Of a stretch of DNA of 64,000 nucleotides, positions 1 through 7,643 are shown one piece after another. Both the position numbers and the translations under genes were made by a program. This DNA comes from Larsenimonas salina (GTDB lineage Bacteria > Pseudomonadota > Gammaproteobacteria > Pseudomonadales > Halomonadaceae). Under the pieces are notes generated by a model, which saw only the letters and a program-made list of their open reading frames with translations, did not search any database and was not told where the DNA came from. The stretch is from the NCBI RefSeq assembly GCF_023736155.1, contig NZ_JAMLJJ010000001.1, positions 248,001 through 312,000 on the forward strand, in the 5' to 3' direction. Position 1 is the first letter of the stretch. Each line of letters starts with the position of its first letter.

Positions 1-471
1 ATTACCCAGGATAATCTGCTGATGCGGATGAAAGAAGGGGAGTGGGACTCGGTACTGGATACCAATTTGAAATCCGTCTACCGTGTTTCTAAAGCGTGTC
101 TGCGCGGGATGACCAAGGCACGCTTCGGTCGTATCATAAGCGTAAGTTCGGTGGTTGCGTCATCGGGCAATCTTGGTCAGACCAACTACGCTGCGGCCAA
201 GGCTGGAATGGAAGGGTTCTCCCGTTCATTGGCACGCGAAGTGGCTTCACGTAATATTACCGTCAATTGTGTTGCGCCGGGGTTCATCGCAACCGATATG
301 ACAGAAAAGTTGCCGGAAGAGCACCGGGAGGCCCTTCTGGGTCAGGTGCCACTGACGCGCCTCGGTACGCCGGAAGAAATCGCGGCGGCCGTTGGTTTTC
401 TGGCCAGTGATGGTGCAGGTTACATCACTGGCGAAACTATCCATGTCAATGGCGGCATGAACATGCGCTGA
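1..471 (+). CDS. fabG: 3-oxoacyl-[ACP] reductase (3' part)
   Basis: NADPH-dependent reduction of 3-oxoacyl-ACP in the fatty acid elongation cycle, in the cytosol. The reading frame is open from base 1, so the 5' end lies outside the window and only the C-terminal two thirds is seen. It shows the short-chain dehydrogenase pieces: the catalytic Ser in VSSVVASSGN, the YxxxK pair in NYAAAKAG, and the C-terminal GETIHVNGGM that is typical of FabG. It is followed 95 bp later by acpP and then fabF, the usual fab order. Seen: motifs and truncation at the window edge. Known: this order is standard in gammaproteobacteria. Confidence 0.96.
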   Translation: MTQDNLLMRMKEGEWDSVLDTNLKSVYRVSKACLRGMTKARFGRIISVSSVVASSGNLGQTNYAAAKAGMEGFSRSLAREVASRNITVNCVAPGFIATDMTEKLPEEHREALLGQVPLTRLGTPEEIAAAVGFLASDGAGYITGETIHVNGGMNMR

Positions 472-566
472 TTGCTGCGGGGCCGCGGTTGCGTCCCCCG
501 GTAGTGGCCTATAAACTACCCGCTGATTTGAGCTAGCGGATTCGTCCTACTAGGAGTAAGTAAATA

Positions 567-800
567 ATGAGTACCATCGAAGAGCGCGTAAAGAAAGTCG
601 TGGCGGAACGCCTGAATGTCAAGGAAGATGAGATCCAGAACAGCTCTTCCTTCACCGAAGACCTTGGCGCGGACTCTCTTGACACCGTTGAGCTGGTGAT
701 GGCGCTTGAAGAGGAATTCGACACCGAAATTCCAGATGAAGAAGCGGAAAAGATTACCACCGTGCAGGAAGCAATCGACTACATCAACGCCCACCAGTAA
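567..800 (+). CDS. acpP: Acyl carrier protein
   Basis: Carries growing acyl chains on a 4'-phosphopantetheine arm for fatty acid and lipid A synthesis. The protein has 77 residues, the family norm, is strongly acidic, and has the phosphopantetheine attachment serine S37 in [10 protein letters not shown]. The ATG is preceded by a clear ribosome site, AGGAG, about 10 nt upstream. It lies between fabG and fabF, and a strong hairpin follows it, so much of its transcription probably ends before fabF, which fits the high expression expected of ACP. Confidence 0.98.
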   Translation: MSTIEERVKKVVAERLNVKEDEIQNSSSFTEDLGADSLDTVELVMALEEEFDTEIPDEEAEKITTVQEAIDYINAHQ

Positions 801-838
801 GTAGGCGTTGTCGAGCGTCCCCGCGACGCCTGCCGGTT

Positions 839-870
839 ACGAAGCCGTTCTGGAGACAGAACGGCTTCGT
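839..870 (+). terminator. Hairpin terminator/attenuator after acpP
   Basis: A 14-bp perfect stem with a GAGA loop lies 38 nt after the acpP stop. The following T content is modest (CTTGTAT), so it may be a partial terminator or mRNA-stabilising 3' end that separates abundant acpP mRNA from fabF. Confidence 0.7.
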
Positions 871-943
871 CTTGTATGGGCAACCGATTGAGCGAACACG
901 CCTTCTATCGTCGTTTACCCATCCCAAGTGGCGCGTTTATCAG

Positions 944-949
944 TATAAT
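944..949 (+). promoter_or_regulatory. Candidate -10 element for fabF
   Basis: A perfect TATAAT lies 90 nt upstream of the fabF start and downstream of the acpP hairpin. No convincing -35 hexamer is found at 16-18 nt, so this is a tentative promoter call. It fits independent transcription of the fabF-pabC-mltG-tmk-holB group. Confidence 0.35.
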
Positions 950-1038
950 GCGGGGTTTGTTGCCTGCACCCATAGATCTGCAGGGCGTTTTAAGTGCGGC
1001 CATGACCCGCATTCACTAGGTAGTTTGGAGGAATATCA

Positions 1039-2271
1039 ATGCCTCGCAGAAGAGTCGTGGTGACCGGCTTGGGCATGCTGACCCCCGTTGGCAATAGCGT
1101 GGACGACACCTGGGCCAACATCAAAGCCGGTAAAAGCGGGATCGGGCCGATCGAGCACTTCGACGCCTCGAACTTCAATACGCGGTTCAGCGGTGCGATC
1201 AAGAATTTCGAACCTGGGCGTTACTTCAATCCCAAAGATGCCCGCAAGATGGATCTGTTCATTCAGTACGGCATCGCAGCGGCCGTTCAGTCGATTCAGG
1301 ACGCAGGTCTTGAATGCACTGAAGAAAACGCCGAGCGCATTGGCGTGGCGATTGGTTCCGGTATCGGTGGTTTACCGATGATCGAAAATAATCACCAGTC
1401 GATGCTCAAAGGTGGTGCGCGACGTATTTCACCGTTTTTCGTGCCGGGCTCGATCATCAACATGATTGCGGGCAACCTGGCGATCCAATACGGATTCAAG
1501 GGGCCAAACATCGCCATCACCACGGCCTGCACGACCGGTACACACAACATCGGATATTCCGCACGCACCATCGCCTACGGCGACGCCGACGTCATGATCT
1601 GCGGCGGTGCCGAGATGGCCTCGACGCCGCTCGGTGTTGGTGGTTTCGGGGCGGCTCGGGCGCTATCGACTCGTAATGACAATCCGCAGGCGGCCAGCCG
1701 GCCGTGGGACCGTGATCGGGATGGCTTCGTGCTTTCTGACGGCGCGGGTGTCATGGTGCTCGAGGAGTACGAGCACGCCAAGGCTCGAGGCGCCACCATT
1801 TATGCCGAGCTTACCGGTTTCGGCATGAGCGATGATGCCCACCACATCACCTCGCCCAATGGCACCGGCGCGGGCCAGGCCATGCGTCAGGCGCTTCGGG
1901 ACGCAGAGCTCAACCCCGAGCAGATTCAGTACATTAACGCCCACGGAACTTCGACCCAGGCCGGCGATGTGGCAGAGAGTCAAGCGGTTGAAGCGGTGCT
2001 TGGTGAGGCCTCCAAGAATGTTGCCGTCAGTTCGACCAAGTCGATGATCGGCCATTTGCTGGGTGCGGCCGGGTCGGTCGAGGCGATCTTTTCGGTACTT
2101 GCCATCCGTGATCAGGTGGCGCCGCCCACCATCAATCTGGATGAACCCGGTGAAGGCTGTGTGCTTGACTACGTGCCAAACACCGCACGAGACATGCATA
2201 TCGACAACGTCCTCACCAACTCCTTCGGGTTCGGCGGAACCAACGGTTCGCTGGTGTTCAGTCGCATCTGA
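1039..2271 (+). CDS. fabF: 3-oxoacyl-[ACP] synthase II
   Basis: Condensing enzyme that elongates acyl-ACP with malonyl-ACP. It has 410 residues (E. coli FabF has 412). The Cys-His-His triad is visible: C164 in [11 protein letters not shown]302 in NAHGTST and H339 in [10 protein letters not shown]. The glycine-rich C-terminal [11 protein letters not shown] is intact. The chosen ATG has TTGGAGG about 8 nt upstream and gives the expected N-terminus [11 protein letters not shown]. pabC starts 2 bp after the stop, so the two are cotranscribed. Confidence 0.97.
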   Translation: MPRRRVVVTGLGMLTPVGNSVDDTWANIKAGKSGIGPIEHFDASNFNTRFSGAIKNFEPGRYFNPKDARKMDLFIQYGIAAAVQSIQDAGLECTEENAERIGVAIGSGIGGLPMIENNHQSMLKGGARRISPFFVPGSIINMIAGNLAIQYGFKGPNIAITTACTTGTHNIGYSARTIAYGDADVMICGGAEMASTPLGVGGFGAARALSTRNDNPQAASRPWDRDRDGFVLSDGAGVMVLEEYEHAKARGATIYAELTGFGMSDDAHHITSPNGTGAGQAMRQALRDAELNPEQIQYINAHGTSTQAGDVAESQAVEAVLGEASKNVAVSSTKSMIGHLLGAAGSVEAIFSVLAIRDQVAPPTINLDEPGEGCVLDYVPNTARDMHIDNVLTNSFGFGGTNGSLVFSRI

Positions 2272-2273
2272 TC

Positions 2274-3077
2274 ATGAGTACCCAGCAGGTCGATTCCTTT
2301 CCCATGAGCGATCGCGGCCTCGCGTACGGGGATGGTCTTTTCGAGACCATTCTCGTGCGAAACGGCTCGCCGCTTTTCTGGAACGAGCACATGGAAAGGC
2401 TGGCTGATGGGGCCGCACGGCTTGGCTTCACGCCTCCGTGCCGATCCGAGCTCGAGGCTGTTCTGGCCCGGGCAGGCGCTGGGCTTTGTGTGCTAAAGCT
2501 TCTCGTCACCCGAGGCAGCGGTGGGCGCGGCTACGCGCCGCCCGCGCAGGCCCTGCCCTCGTGGAGCTATCATTTTTCCCCTTTTGAGCCCGACCGAGCG
2601 CGCCAGCATCAAGGCGTTACGGTGCGACTGTGTGCGCTTAAACTGAGCATTCAGCCCCAGCTTGCCGGCATCAAGCATCTGAGTCGGCTCGAAAACGTGC
2701 TGGCGCGGCAGGAATGGTCAGACTCAGGAATTGCCGAAGGGGTGCTCTCTGACCTTGACGGTCACGTGATCGAGGCCACCGCGATGAATGTCGCCTGGTT
2801 CGATGGTCGTCAGTGGCTCACGCCGAGACTCGACCGCTGTGGGGTAGGCGGCACACTTCGCCGTGCCTTGATCGAGCGAGGTCTACTCACTCAAGCGGTG
2901 CTCAGGACGCAAAATCTGCCTTCAGTACAGGCGATGATCGTTTTCAATTCGGTGCAGGGCTGCTGGCCGGTGACTTCGCTTGTAAGCGCAGATGGCGCGC
3001 CGGTGACGCACTGGGCCTTGACCGAGCCCGTCAAGACCATGACCCGGCAGGCCAATGCGCTGCTCGGGTATGACTAG
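2274..3077 (+). CDS. pabC: Aminodeoxychorismate lyase
   Basis: PLP-dependent lyase that converts 4-amino-4-deoxychorismate to p-aminobenzoate and pyruvate for folate synthesis; fold-type IV, branched-chain-aminotransferase-like. It has 267 residues (E. coli 269). Visible signatures are the N-terminal DRGLAYGDGLFETI, the Lys region at GIKHLSRLENVLAR, where the PLP lysine is expected, and SDLDGHVIEATAMNVAWF. It follows fabF by 2 bp and precedes mltG, the standard order. The stop codon lies inside a short direct repeat that also provides the mltG ribosome site. Confidence 0.94.
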   Translation: MSTQQVDSFPMSDRGLAYGDGLFETILVRNGSPLFWNEHMERLADGAARLGFTPPCRSELEAVLARAGAGLCVLKLLVTRGSGGRGYAPPAQALPSWSYHFSPFEPDRARQHQGVTVRLCALKLSIQPQLAGIKHLSRLENVLARQEWSDSGIAEGVLSDLDGHVIEATAMNVAWFDGRQWLTPRLDRCGVGGTLRRALIERGLLTQAVLRTQNLPSVQAMIVFNSVQGCWPVTSLVSADGAPVTHWALTEPVKTMTRQANALLGYD

Positions 3078-3104
3078 GTTTCAAGAAGCTAGGTTTCAAG
3101 GAGA
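3075..3104 (+). repeat. Tandem 15-bp duplication at the pabC/mltG junction
   Basis: TAGGTTTCAAGAAGC (3075-3089) is followed directly by TAGGTTTCAAGGAGA (3090-3104). The first copy starts with the pabC stop codon TAG. The second copy differs in its last four bases and so holds AAGGAG, the ribosome site for the GTG start of mltG at 3112. Confidence 0.85.
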
Positions 3105-3111
3105 GCGTGTC

Positions 3112-4116
3112 GTGAAACGGATCATCACCTTCATCGTCGTACTGATGCTGCTGTGCGGCGCGGTGTTGGGGGGTGGCTATGCCTATTGGCGCCACACGTT
3201 AACTTCGCCTGTCGCCCTATCGTCGTCGACGGTTTTTGAGGTCGAGCGCGGGGAAGGGGCACGCCAGGTGCTTACGCGCCTTCAGTCCGAGCACATCATC
3301 GACGCACAATGGCCCTATAAGGTGCTGGGTGTGCTCGAGCCTGAACGGTTGAGGCAGTTGAAAGCCGGCGAGTTTCGAATCGACCCGGGCATGACCGGCT
3401 ATGAGGTGCTTGAAAGGCTCTCGAGCAATGAGGTGGTCACGTATCGCTTCACCGTGCCCGAGGGGTGGACGTTTTCCAACATGCGTGCGCACATCGATGC
3501 GCTCGACAAGCTCGATCATTCGACAAAGGAATTGAGCAACGAGGCCTTGATGGCCAAGCTTGGCCACGAAGGGATGGACCCCGAAGGGCGTTTCTTTCCC
3601 TCGACCTATCAGTACCACAAGGGCACCAGTGATCTAAGGCTCTACCGCGCCGCGTTCGAGCGCATGACATCGACGCTCGATCAGGCCTGGGCCGAGCGCG
3701 ACGAAAACCTGCCGCTCGAGTCGCCTTATCAGGCGCTGATTCTGGCCTCGTTGATCGAAAAGGAGACCGGTGCGCCCGAAGAGCGTCGAGAGATTGCCGG
3801 TGTCTTCGTGCGTCGGCTCGAAAAGGGCATGCGGCTTCAGACCGACCCCACGGTGATCTATGGCCTTGGCAAGAGCTATGACGGCAACATCACCCGGGCC
3901 GATCTCGAAACGGCCACCGCCTACAATACCTACGTCATCCATGGCCTGCCGCCGACGCCGATCGCGTTGCCGGGCAAGGCGGCCATCGATGCCGCCGTTC
4001 ATCCGGCGCCGGGTACCGCGCTTTATTTCGTGGCGCGGGGCGAAGGCCGGCATTATTTTTCCGATACGTTGGCCGAGCACAATCGTGCGGTCAGAAAATA
4101 TCTGCTCAACAAATGA
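3112..4116 (+). CDS. mltG: Endolytic murein transglycosylase (YceG family)
   Basis: Inner-membrane-anchored lytic transglycosylase that cleaves nascent peptidoglycan strands and is thought to end glycan polymerisation. The GTG at 3112 is chosen over an upstream ATG at 3055 because AAGGAG lies 8 nt before it and the upstream start overlaps pabC. This gives 334 residues, with an N-terminal membrane segment (about residues 3-24, IITFIVVLMLLCGAVLGGGY). The YceG catalytic region includes ASLIEKETG, with the conserved Glu, and RLQTDPTVIYGL. It lies between pabC and tmk, as in E. coli. Confidence 0.95.
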   Translation: MKRIITFIVVLMLLCGAVLGGGYAYWRHTLTSPVALSSSTVFEVERGEGARQVLTRLQSEHIIDAQWPYKVLGVLEPERLRQLKAGEFRIDPGMTGYEVLERLSSNEVVTYRFTVPEGWTFSNMRAHIDALDKLDHSTKELSNEALMAKLGHEGMDPEGRFFPSTYQYHKGTSDLRLYRAAFERMTSTLDQAWAERDENLPLESPYQALILASLIEKETGAPEERREIAGVFVRRLEKGMRLQTDPTVIYGLGKSYDGNITRADLETATAYNTYVIHGLPPTPIALPGKAAIDAAVHPAPGTALYFVARGEGRHYFSDTLAEHNRAVRKYLLNK

Positions 4117-4129
4117 AAGGGCATCAGCG

Positions 4130-4774
4130 ATGACAGTACGCCGGGGCGCCTTCATTACGCTTGAAGGGTCGGAAGGGGTGGGCAAGACTACCAACGTTCG
4201 GTTCGTGTGCGAGCGCCTCGAATCGATGGGGCACGAGGTCGTTCGTACCCGTGAACCCGGGGGGACACCTCGCGCCGAGCAGATTCGTGGCTTACTGTTG
4301 GCGCCTGATAGCGAAGAGCCGTTGAGCGACCTGGCTGAGCTGCTGCTGGTCTTCTCCGCGCGAGCCCAGCATCTCGAGCAGGTGATTCGCCCGGCGCTTG
4401 CGCGCGGCGCGTTCGTGGTCTGTGACCGTTTCACGGACGCGACCTACGCCTATCAGGGCTCGGCCAGAGGCTGCGATACAAAAGCCATTGAGCACCTTGA
4501 AGCGTTGGTGCAACAAGGTCTGAGCCCTGATCTTACGCTGCTGCTCGATATGCCGGTCTCGGCTGCGGCCGAGCGTTTGGCATCACGTGGCGGGCAGGCG
4601 GATCGTTTCGAACAGGAGCGCTCGGCCTTTTTCGAGCGTGTGCGAGCCGGGTACCTGGCCGCGGCTCAGCGCGCGCCGGAGCGCATCGAGACGATTGACG
4701 CCGCTCGTCCCCTTGAGGACGTTCAGGGGAGCATCGATGAGGCACTGACGCGGTTGCTGGCGGCATGGAACTGA
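4130..4774 (+). CDS. tmk: Thymidylate kinase
   Basis: Phosphorylates dTMP to dTDP for DNA synthesis. The frame is open further upstream, but the family N-terminus RRGAFITLEGSEGVGKTT fixes the start at ATG 4130, 13 bp after the mltG stop. It has 214 residues, normal for the family. The P-loop is GSEGVGKTT, followed by the DR(F/Y) motif in VVCDRFTDATYAYQG. Its last 10 bases overlap the start of holB, which suggests translational coupling. Confidence 0.96.
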   Translation: MTVRRGAFITLEGSEGVGKTTNVRFVCERLESMGHEVVRTREPGGTPRAEQIRGLLLAPDSEEPLSDLAELLLVFSARAQHLEQVIRPALARGAFVVCDRFTDATYAYQGSARGCDTKAIEHLEALVQQGLSPDLTLLLDMPVSAAAERLASRGGQADRFEQERSAFFERVRAGYLAAAQRAPERIETIDAARPLEDVQGSIDEALTRLLAAWN

Positions 4775-5757
4775 CGCCCTATCCCTGGCAGGCGCCCCTG
4801 TTCGAGCAGTTCACACGTCTATTGACGCGTGAGCGTCTGCCGCACGCCCTTATGCTTAGCGGGCCGGAAGGCGTCGGCAAGGCCCGGCTTGCCAGCGCGT
4901 TTGCCGCGCGGGTGCTGTGTCGGCATGCGCGTGGCGCCGCTCACGCCTGCGGTGAATGCCATGATTGTCGAATGTGGCGCGCCGGACACCACCCCGATGT
5001 GCTTCATGTGCACCCACAGGACGCCGGACGCTTGATTCGTGTCGATACCATTCGGGATGTCAGTACGTTTGTCTCGCAAACCGCGCAGCAGGGCGGGTAC
5101 CGCGTCATCGATCTTTCGCCTGCAGAGCGAATGAATACGGCGGCGGCCAATGCGCTTTTGAAAAGTCTGGAAGAGCCGGGGGAGCGTACGCTCTTTCTGC
5201 TGGGGGCCGATGTGGTGTCGCGGGTCATGCCGACCATTCGAAGCCGGTGTCAGCAGTGGACGCTGCCGTTGCCGCGTCATGACGTGGCCCTTCAGTGGCT
5301 TGGTGAGACGCACCAGATGAGCCCGGATGACGCCGAATTCTGGCTGAACGTGGCCGGGGATGTGCCGCTTCTGGCTGCGCGTCTGGCCGAGCCCGAGCGT
5401 CGAAAACTCAGACAGCAGCTGATGGACAGCTTCGACGGCCTGATTCGCGGCGCCGACCCGGTCTCTGAGGCGGCGCGGCTTGATCGCCAGACACTTGATC
5501 TTTCGCTTTGGTATGGCATTACCTGGCTCGAGGATTTGATCCGGCTTGGCCTTTCCGGCGATGAGCGGGGGGTACGCAATCGCGACCTGTTGCCGTTATA
5601 TCGTCAAGCGATCAAGAACGGCCGGGTACGGGACTGGTTTCGTCTGCTTGATTACGCCAGGGAGCAGCGTCAGCTGGTGGCGAAGGGCGGGAACCCCAAT
5701 GCGCAGCTGGTGTTCGAAGCCTGGCTGATTCGGTGGGCGGCGCTGCTTCGCGCGTGA
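4765..5757 (+). CDS. holB: DNA polymerase III subunit delta'
   Basis: Clamp-loader subunit that helps place the beta clamp on DNA. It has 330 residues. The N-terminal AAA-type domain shows the P-loop remnant GPEGVGKARLA and a four-cysteine zinc module (Cys in LCRHA, HACGECHDC). LLKSLEEPGERTLFLL and RSRCQQW are typical of delta'. It overlaps tmk by 10 bp and precedes pilZ, the order seen in Pseudomonas. Confidence 0.93.
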   Translation: MELTPYPWQAPLFEQFTRLLTRERLPHALMLSGPEGVGKARLASAFAARVLCRHARGAAHACGECHDCRMWRAGHHPDVLHVHPQDAGRLIRVDTIRDVSTFVSQTAQQGGYRVIDLSPAERMNTAAANALLKSLEEPGERTLFLLGADVVSRVMPTIRSRCQQWTLPLPRHDVALQWLGETHQMSPDDAEFWLNVAGDVPLLAARLAEPERRKLRQQLMDSFDGLIRGADPVSEAARLDRQTLDLSLWYGITWLEDLIRLGLSGDERGVRNRDLLPLYRQAIKNGRVRDWFRLLDYAREQRQLVAKGGNPNAQLVFEAWLIRWAALLRA

Positions 5758-5787
5758 CCCAGTCGCGTTCTCGGATAAGGAGGTGTC

Positions 5788-6126
5788 ATGAGTTCGACCA
5801 ATAAAGCGCTGTCTCTAAGCTTTGATAATCTCGATACGCTCTTGTCGGCGTACATGCCGTTTCTGGAATACGGCGGAGTGTTCGTGCCGACCCGAGACCG
5901 GTTTGAGCTCGGCCAACGCGTTTTTCTGCTGTTGTCGCTGCCGGGAAGCAATGACCTCATGCCGGTCTCCGGCCGCGTGGCCTGGGTCTCTCCGGCAGGG
6001 ATGAGCGGCCGTCGTCTGCCCGGCATCGGGGTTCATTTCGACCCCGGTGAAAGCGGGCTCTGTGCAACGATCGAGGCGCTGCTCGGTGAGCGGCTTGCCG
6101 AGCCTCACATGAGCTATACCCTCTGA
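5788..6126 (+). CDS. pilZ: Type IV pilus assembly protein PilZ
   Basis: A 112-residue single PilZ-domain protein. Its place right after tmk-holB and before tatD, and the pattern AYMPFLEYGGVFVPT...GRVAWVSP...GIGVHF, match the founding PilZ of Pseudomonas, needed for type IV pilus assembly. It lacks the N-terminal RxxxR and the D/NxSxxG residues that bind cyclic di-GMP, as known for this orthologue, so it is expected to act by protein contact rather than as a c-di-GMP receptor. An AAGGAGG ribosome site precedes ATG 5788. No pilus structural genes lie in the window. Confidence 0.88.
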   Translation: MSSTNKALSLSFDNLDTLLSAYMPFLEYGGVFVPTRDRFELGQRVFLLLSLPGSNDLMPVSGRVAWVSPAGMSGRRLPGIGVHFDPGESGLCATIEALLGERLAEPHMSYTL

Positions 6127-6216
6127 TTCAAGGCAGGTCCCGCGCGCGAACTCTGCGAGAATGGTCTTCAAGCTGCTAAACTGGCGCCTTTATCGATCAA
6201 TGAAAAGGCAGTACGC

Positions 6217-7092
6217 ATGACTTCGCAAGCCAACCCGATCCCGATGATCGACTCCCATTGCCATCTGGACATGCTGGGCCTTGCCGATAACGACGACGGC
6301 ATCGATGCGCTGCTTACGCGCGCACGCGCCGACGGCGTCAGTCAGTTCCTGGCCATCATCACCGACCCTGACGACGCCCAGAAAACCATCGACATCAGCC
6401 GTGCGCATGACGATGTGATCTATGCGCTCGGGGTGCATCCGCTCAAGTCGCGGGAAACGGAGCTTGAACGCCAGGCGCTCATCGACGCCATCGACGCCTT
6501 CGAGCCGGTCGCAGTCGGAGAAATCGGGCTCGATTTCGTCGAGCACCGAGGCCAGCCGCCTCGGGTGCCGGTCGATATTCAGCGCGAACGCTTTGCGTGT
6601 CACCTGCAGGTCGCACGTGAAAGCGAACTGCCGGTAATTATTCATACGCGCGGGGCCAAGGAAGAGACGCTTGAGCTGCTCGAGCGTCACATTGATCCTG
6701 CGGTGGGCGGGGTCCTGCACTGCTTTACCGATGATCTTGATATGGCGCGTCGGGCCATCGCGATGGGCTTTTATATTTCGCTTTCCGGCATCGTGACCTT
6801 CAATCAGGCAGAAAACGTGCGTGAGCTTGCGCGGGTCTTGCCGCTCGATCGACTCCTGATCGAAACCGACAGCCCCTATCTCGCGCCCGTGCCTTACCGT
6901 GGGAAGACCAACGAGCCGGCCTACGTGGTCGAGGTGGCCCGCACCATTGCAGATGTTCGAGGCATTTCACTCGATGAAGTGGCCATGCAGACCACAGCCA
7001 ACTTCTATCATCTATTCAAACGCGCGGCACCCAAGATGCCGCAGCGCATTCAAAGCCAGCTGGGTCAGCTCAACGCGGCCTTTCGAGGCTGA
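6217..7092 (+). CDS. TatD family metal-dependent DNase
   Basis: Cytosolic TIM-barrel metallohydrolase of the YcfH/TatD family; relatives have 3'-5' DNA exonuclease or D-aminoacyl-tRNA deacylase-type activity. It has 291 residues, including a C-terminal stretch of about 25 residues beyond the usual 265. Metal-ligand motifs are visible in order: DSHCHLD, GEIGLDF, HTRG, HCFTDD and ETDSPYLAP. It sits downstream of pilZ as in Pseudomonas, with a gap of about 90 bp. Confidence 0.92.
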   Translation: MTSQANPIPMIDSHCHLDMLGLADNDDGIDALLTRARADGVSQFLAIITDPDDAQKTIDISRAHDDVIYALGVHPLKSRETELERQALIDAIDAFEPVAVGEIGLDFVEHRGQPPRVPVDIQRERFACHLQVARESELPVIIHTRGAKEETLELLERHIDPAVGGVLHCFTDDLDMARRAIAMGFYISLSGIVTFNQAENVRELARVLPLDRLLIETDSPYLAPVPYRGKTNEPAYVVEVARTIADVRGISLDEVAMQTTANFYHLFKRAAPKMPQRIQSQLGQLNAAFRG

Positions 7093-7103
7093 GGCGTCAC
7101 GAT

Positions 7104-7643
7104 ATGTTGCAACGAATCATCGCGCACCTGGACGGCCATCCGCCGGATTCCATTCCCCCATTAATGGCCTGGGATCCGCCGTTTTGTGGTGATATGCCGC
7201 TTGAAATAGACCATGACGGTCAGTGGTGGCACGAAGGCGCGCTCATTACCCGTGAGCGCTTGCGGCGGCTTCTGGCAACGCTAATGCGTCGTGAAGACGA
7301 TGGGCACTACTATCTGGTCACGCCTGTTGAGAAGCTGCGCATCAAGGTCGAGGACACCCCGTTCGTGATCATCGACGTTGAGCCGGTCGAGTCGGGCTGG
7401 GTGCTGATCAGTGATGTTGGCGATCGCATCCCGCTTGACGGTGAACATCCCCTGCGCCTCGATGGCGACGACACGCCGCCAAGAGTGAATGTGCGTTTCG
7501 GGCTGACCGCGCGGCTTCATCGCAATGTGTTCTACCGCTGGGTCGAGAGCGGTGACACGCGCGAAAGCGACGGTGTGCTGGAGGTCGGTGTCGAAAGTCA
7601 GGGGCACTGGCACGTACTGGGGCGGATGACGTCGGCCTCATGA
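7104..7643 (+). CDS. DUF1285 family protein
   Basis: Conserved cytosolic protein of unknown role, 179 residues. The family pattern is clear: FCGDMPLEIDHDGQWWHEG near residue 30, then RRLLATLMRR and YYLVTPVEKLRIKVEDTPF. It begins 11 bp after tatD and its last 4 bases overlap the following helicase gene, so the three are probably one transcript. No catalytic residues can be named. Confidence 0.85.
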   Translation: MLQRIIAHLDGHPPDSIPPLMAWDPPFCGDMPLEIDHDGQWWHEGALITRERLRRLLATLMRREDDGHYYLVTPVEKLRIKVEDTPFVIIDVEPVESGWVLISDVGDRIPLDGEHPLRLDGDDTPPRVNVRFGLTARLHRNVFYRWVESGDTRESDGVLEVGVESQGHWHVLGRMTSAS

